From: Deltaproteobacteria bacterium
Lineage (GTDB): Bacteria > Myxococcota_A > Polyangia > Polyangiales > Houyiibacteriaceae
Reading direction: 5' to 3'
DNA length: 6,544 bases
Assembly: GCA_003647035.1 (NCBI GenBank)
Contig: QMMB01000199.1
Coordinates: 1-6,544, forward strand
This document shows, one piece after another, positions 6,245-6,544 of the stretch. The notes beneath the pieces are model-generated. The model saw only the letters and a list, made by a program, of their open reading frames with translations, did no database searches and was not told the origin of the DNA. Each line of letters opens with the position of its first letter. Position 1 is the first letter of the stretch. The translations under genes were made by a program, and so were the position numbers.

Positions 6245-6544
6245 GCCGCCATCTGTCGGACCGCGCGCAAGGCGATGCTCAGGTTCGGGCGTGACACACG
6301 TCTGGTGTCGACGGGTTGGCCGTCGATCCATGTACCCAAGACCTCGATGTCGCCGAGATCTTCGGGCGCGGTATCGAATGGATTGCGGGACAGCAGGACC
6401 AAATCGGCTGCCTTGCCTTGTTCCAGCGACCCTCGATGCTCTTCGACCCCAAGCTGTCGAGCCGCGTGGGTCGTCATCGCGGCGAACGCTTCCGCGACTG
6501 TCAGCCGCTCGGTCGGAGCCAGGGGCTCGTCCCCCCTGCGTGGA
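6238..6544 (-). CDS. Amidohydrolase (YtcJ-like, amidohydrolase family 3), C-terminal part only
   Basis: The frame stays open to the window edge, so this is the last 101 or so codons of a larger gene. The Met at 6477 is internal. Reading in from the edge, DEPLAPTERLTVAEAFAAM leads into THAARQLGVEEHRGSLEQG and then KAADLVLLSRNPF. This is the usual closing pattern of YtcJ-like metal-dependent amidohydrolases: an ERLTVEEAL helix, a T-xx-AA segment, GSxxxGKxADLVVL, then the beta strand I-x-V-x-x-T-W-I-D-G-x-x-V (here IEVLGTWIDGQPV). After that comes a roughly 25-residue tail (about DTRRVSRPNL to QMAAR), longer than in many homologues. The metal-binding His and Asp residues lie outside the window, so activity and substrate cannot be judged. 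Any signal peptide would also be outside. Confidence 0.88.
   Translation of the reverse strand, partial: PRRGDEPLAPTERLTVAEAFAAMTTHAARQLGVEEHRGSLEQGKAADLVLLSRNPFDTAPEDLGDIEVLGTWIDGQPVDTRRVSRPNLSIALRAVRQMAAR

Overview
This is a GC-rich (roughly 60% by eye), very densely coded bacterial chromosomal segment. It carries seven protein genes, two of them cut by the window edges. The mix suggests a proteobacterium or a myxobacterium-like (Myxococcota) lineage: an E. coli-type aminopeptidase N, a wax ester synthase/DGAT-family acyltransferase, a free-standing 2-oxoacid dehydrogenase E2 catalytic domain, an HD-domain protein and a YtcJ-like amidohydrolase. The taxonomic reading is an inference of low to moderate certainty. 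I see no rRNA, tRNA, insertion sequence, phage gene or CRISPR array.

Layout: (1) 1-462, + strand, 3' part of an HD-domain hydrolase. (2) 483-1328, - strand, stand-alone E2-type acyltransferase domain. (3) 1348-3963, + strand, pepN. (4) 3981-5342, - strand, WS/DGAT acyltransferase. (5) 5408-5647, + strand, small lipoprotein with a strict GxxxG tandem repeat. (6) 5667-6233, + strand, single-pass membrane-anchored protein of unknown function, probably co-transcribed with (5). (7) 6238-6544, - strand, 3' part of an amidohydrolase. Strand flips at every junction except 5 to 6. The gaps are 20, 19, 17, 65, 19 and 4 bp, so no intergenic stretch exceeds 65 bp.

How the genes relate: apart from the 5-6 pair there is no operon linking them, and no single pathway can be read from the window. 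PepN is housekeeping peptide turnover. The WS/DGAT protein points to neutral-lipid (wax ester/triacylglycerol) storage. The E2-like protein uses the same HxxxDG acyl-transfer chemistry on an unknown substrate. The least explained parts are the repeat lipoprotein with its membrane-anchored partner, and the 19-bp divergent E2/pepN start region, where opposite-strand -10-like hexamers overlap. I found no convincing evidence of a defence system or other large novel system; the region looks mostly ordinary with a few points worth checking.
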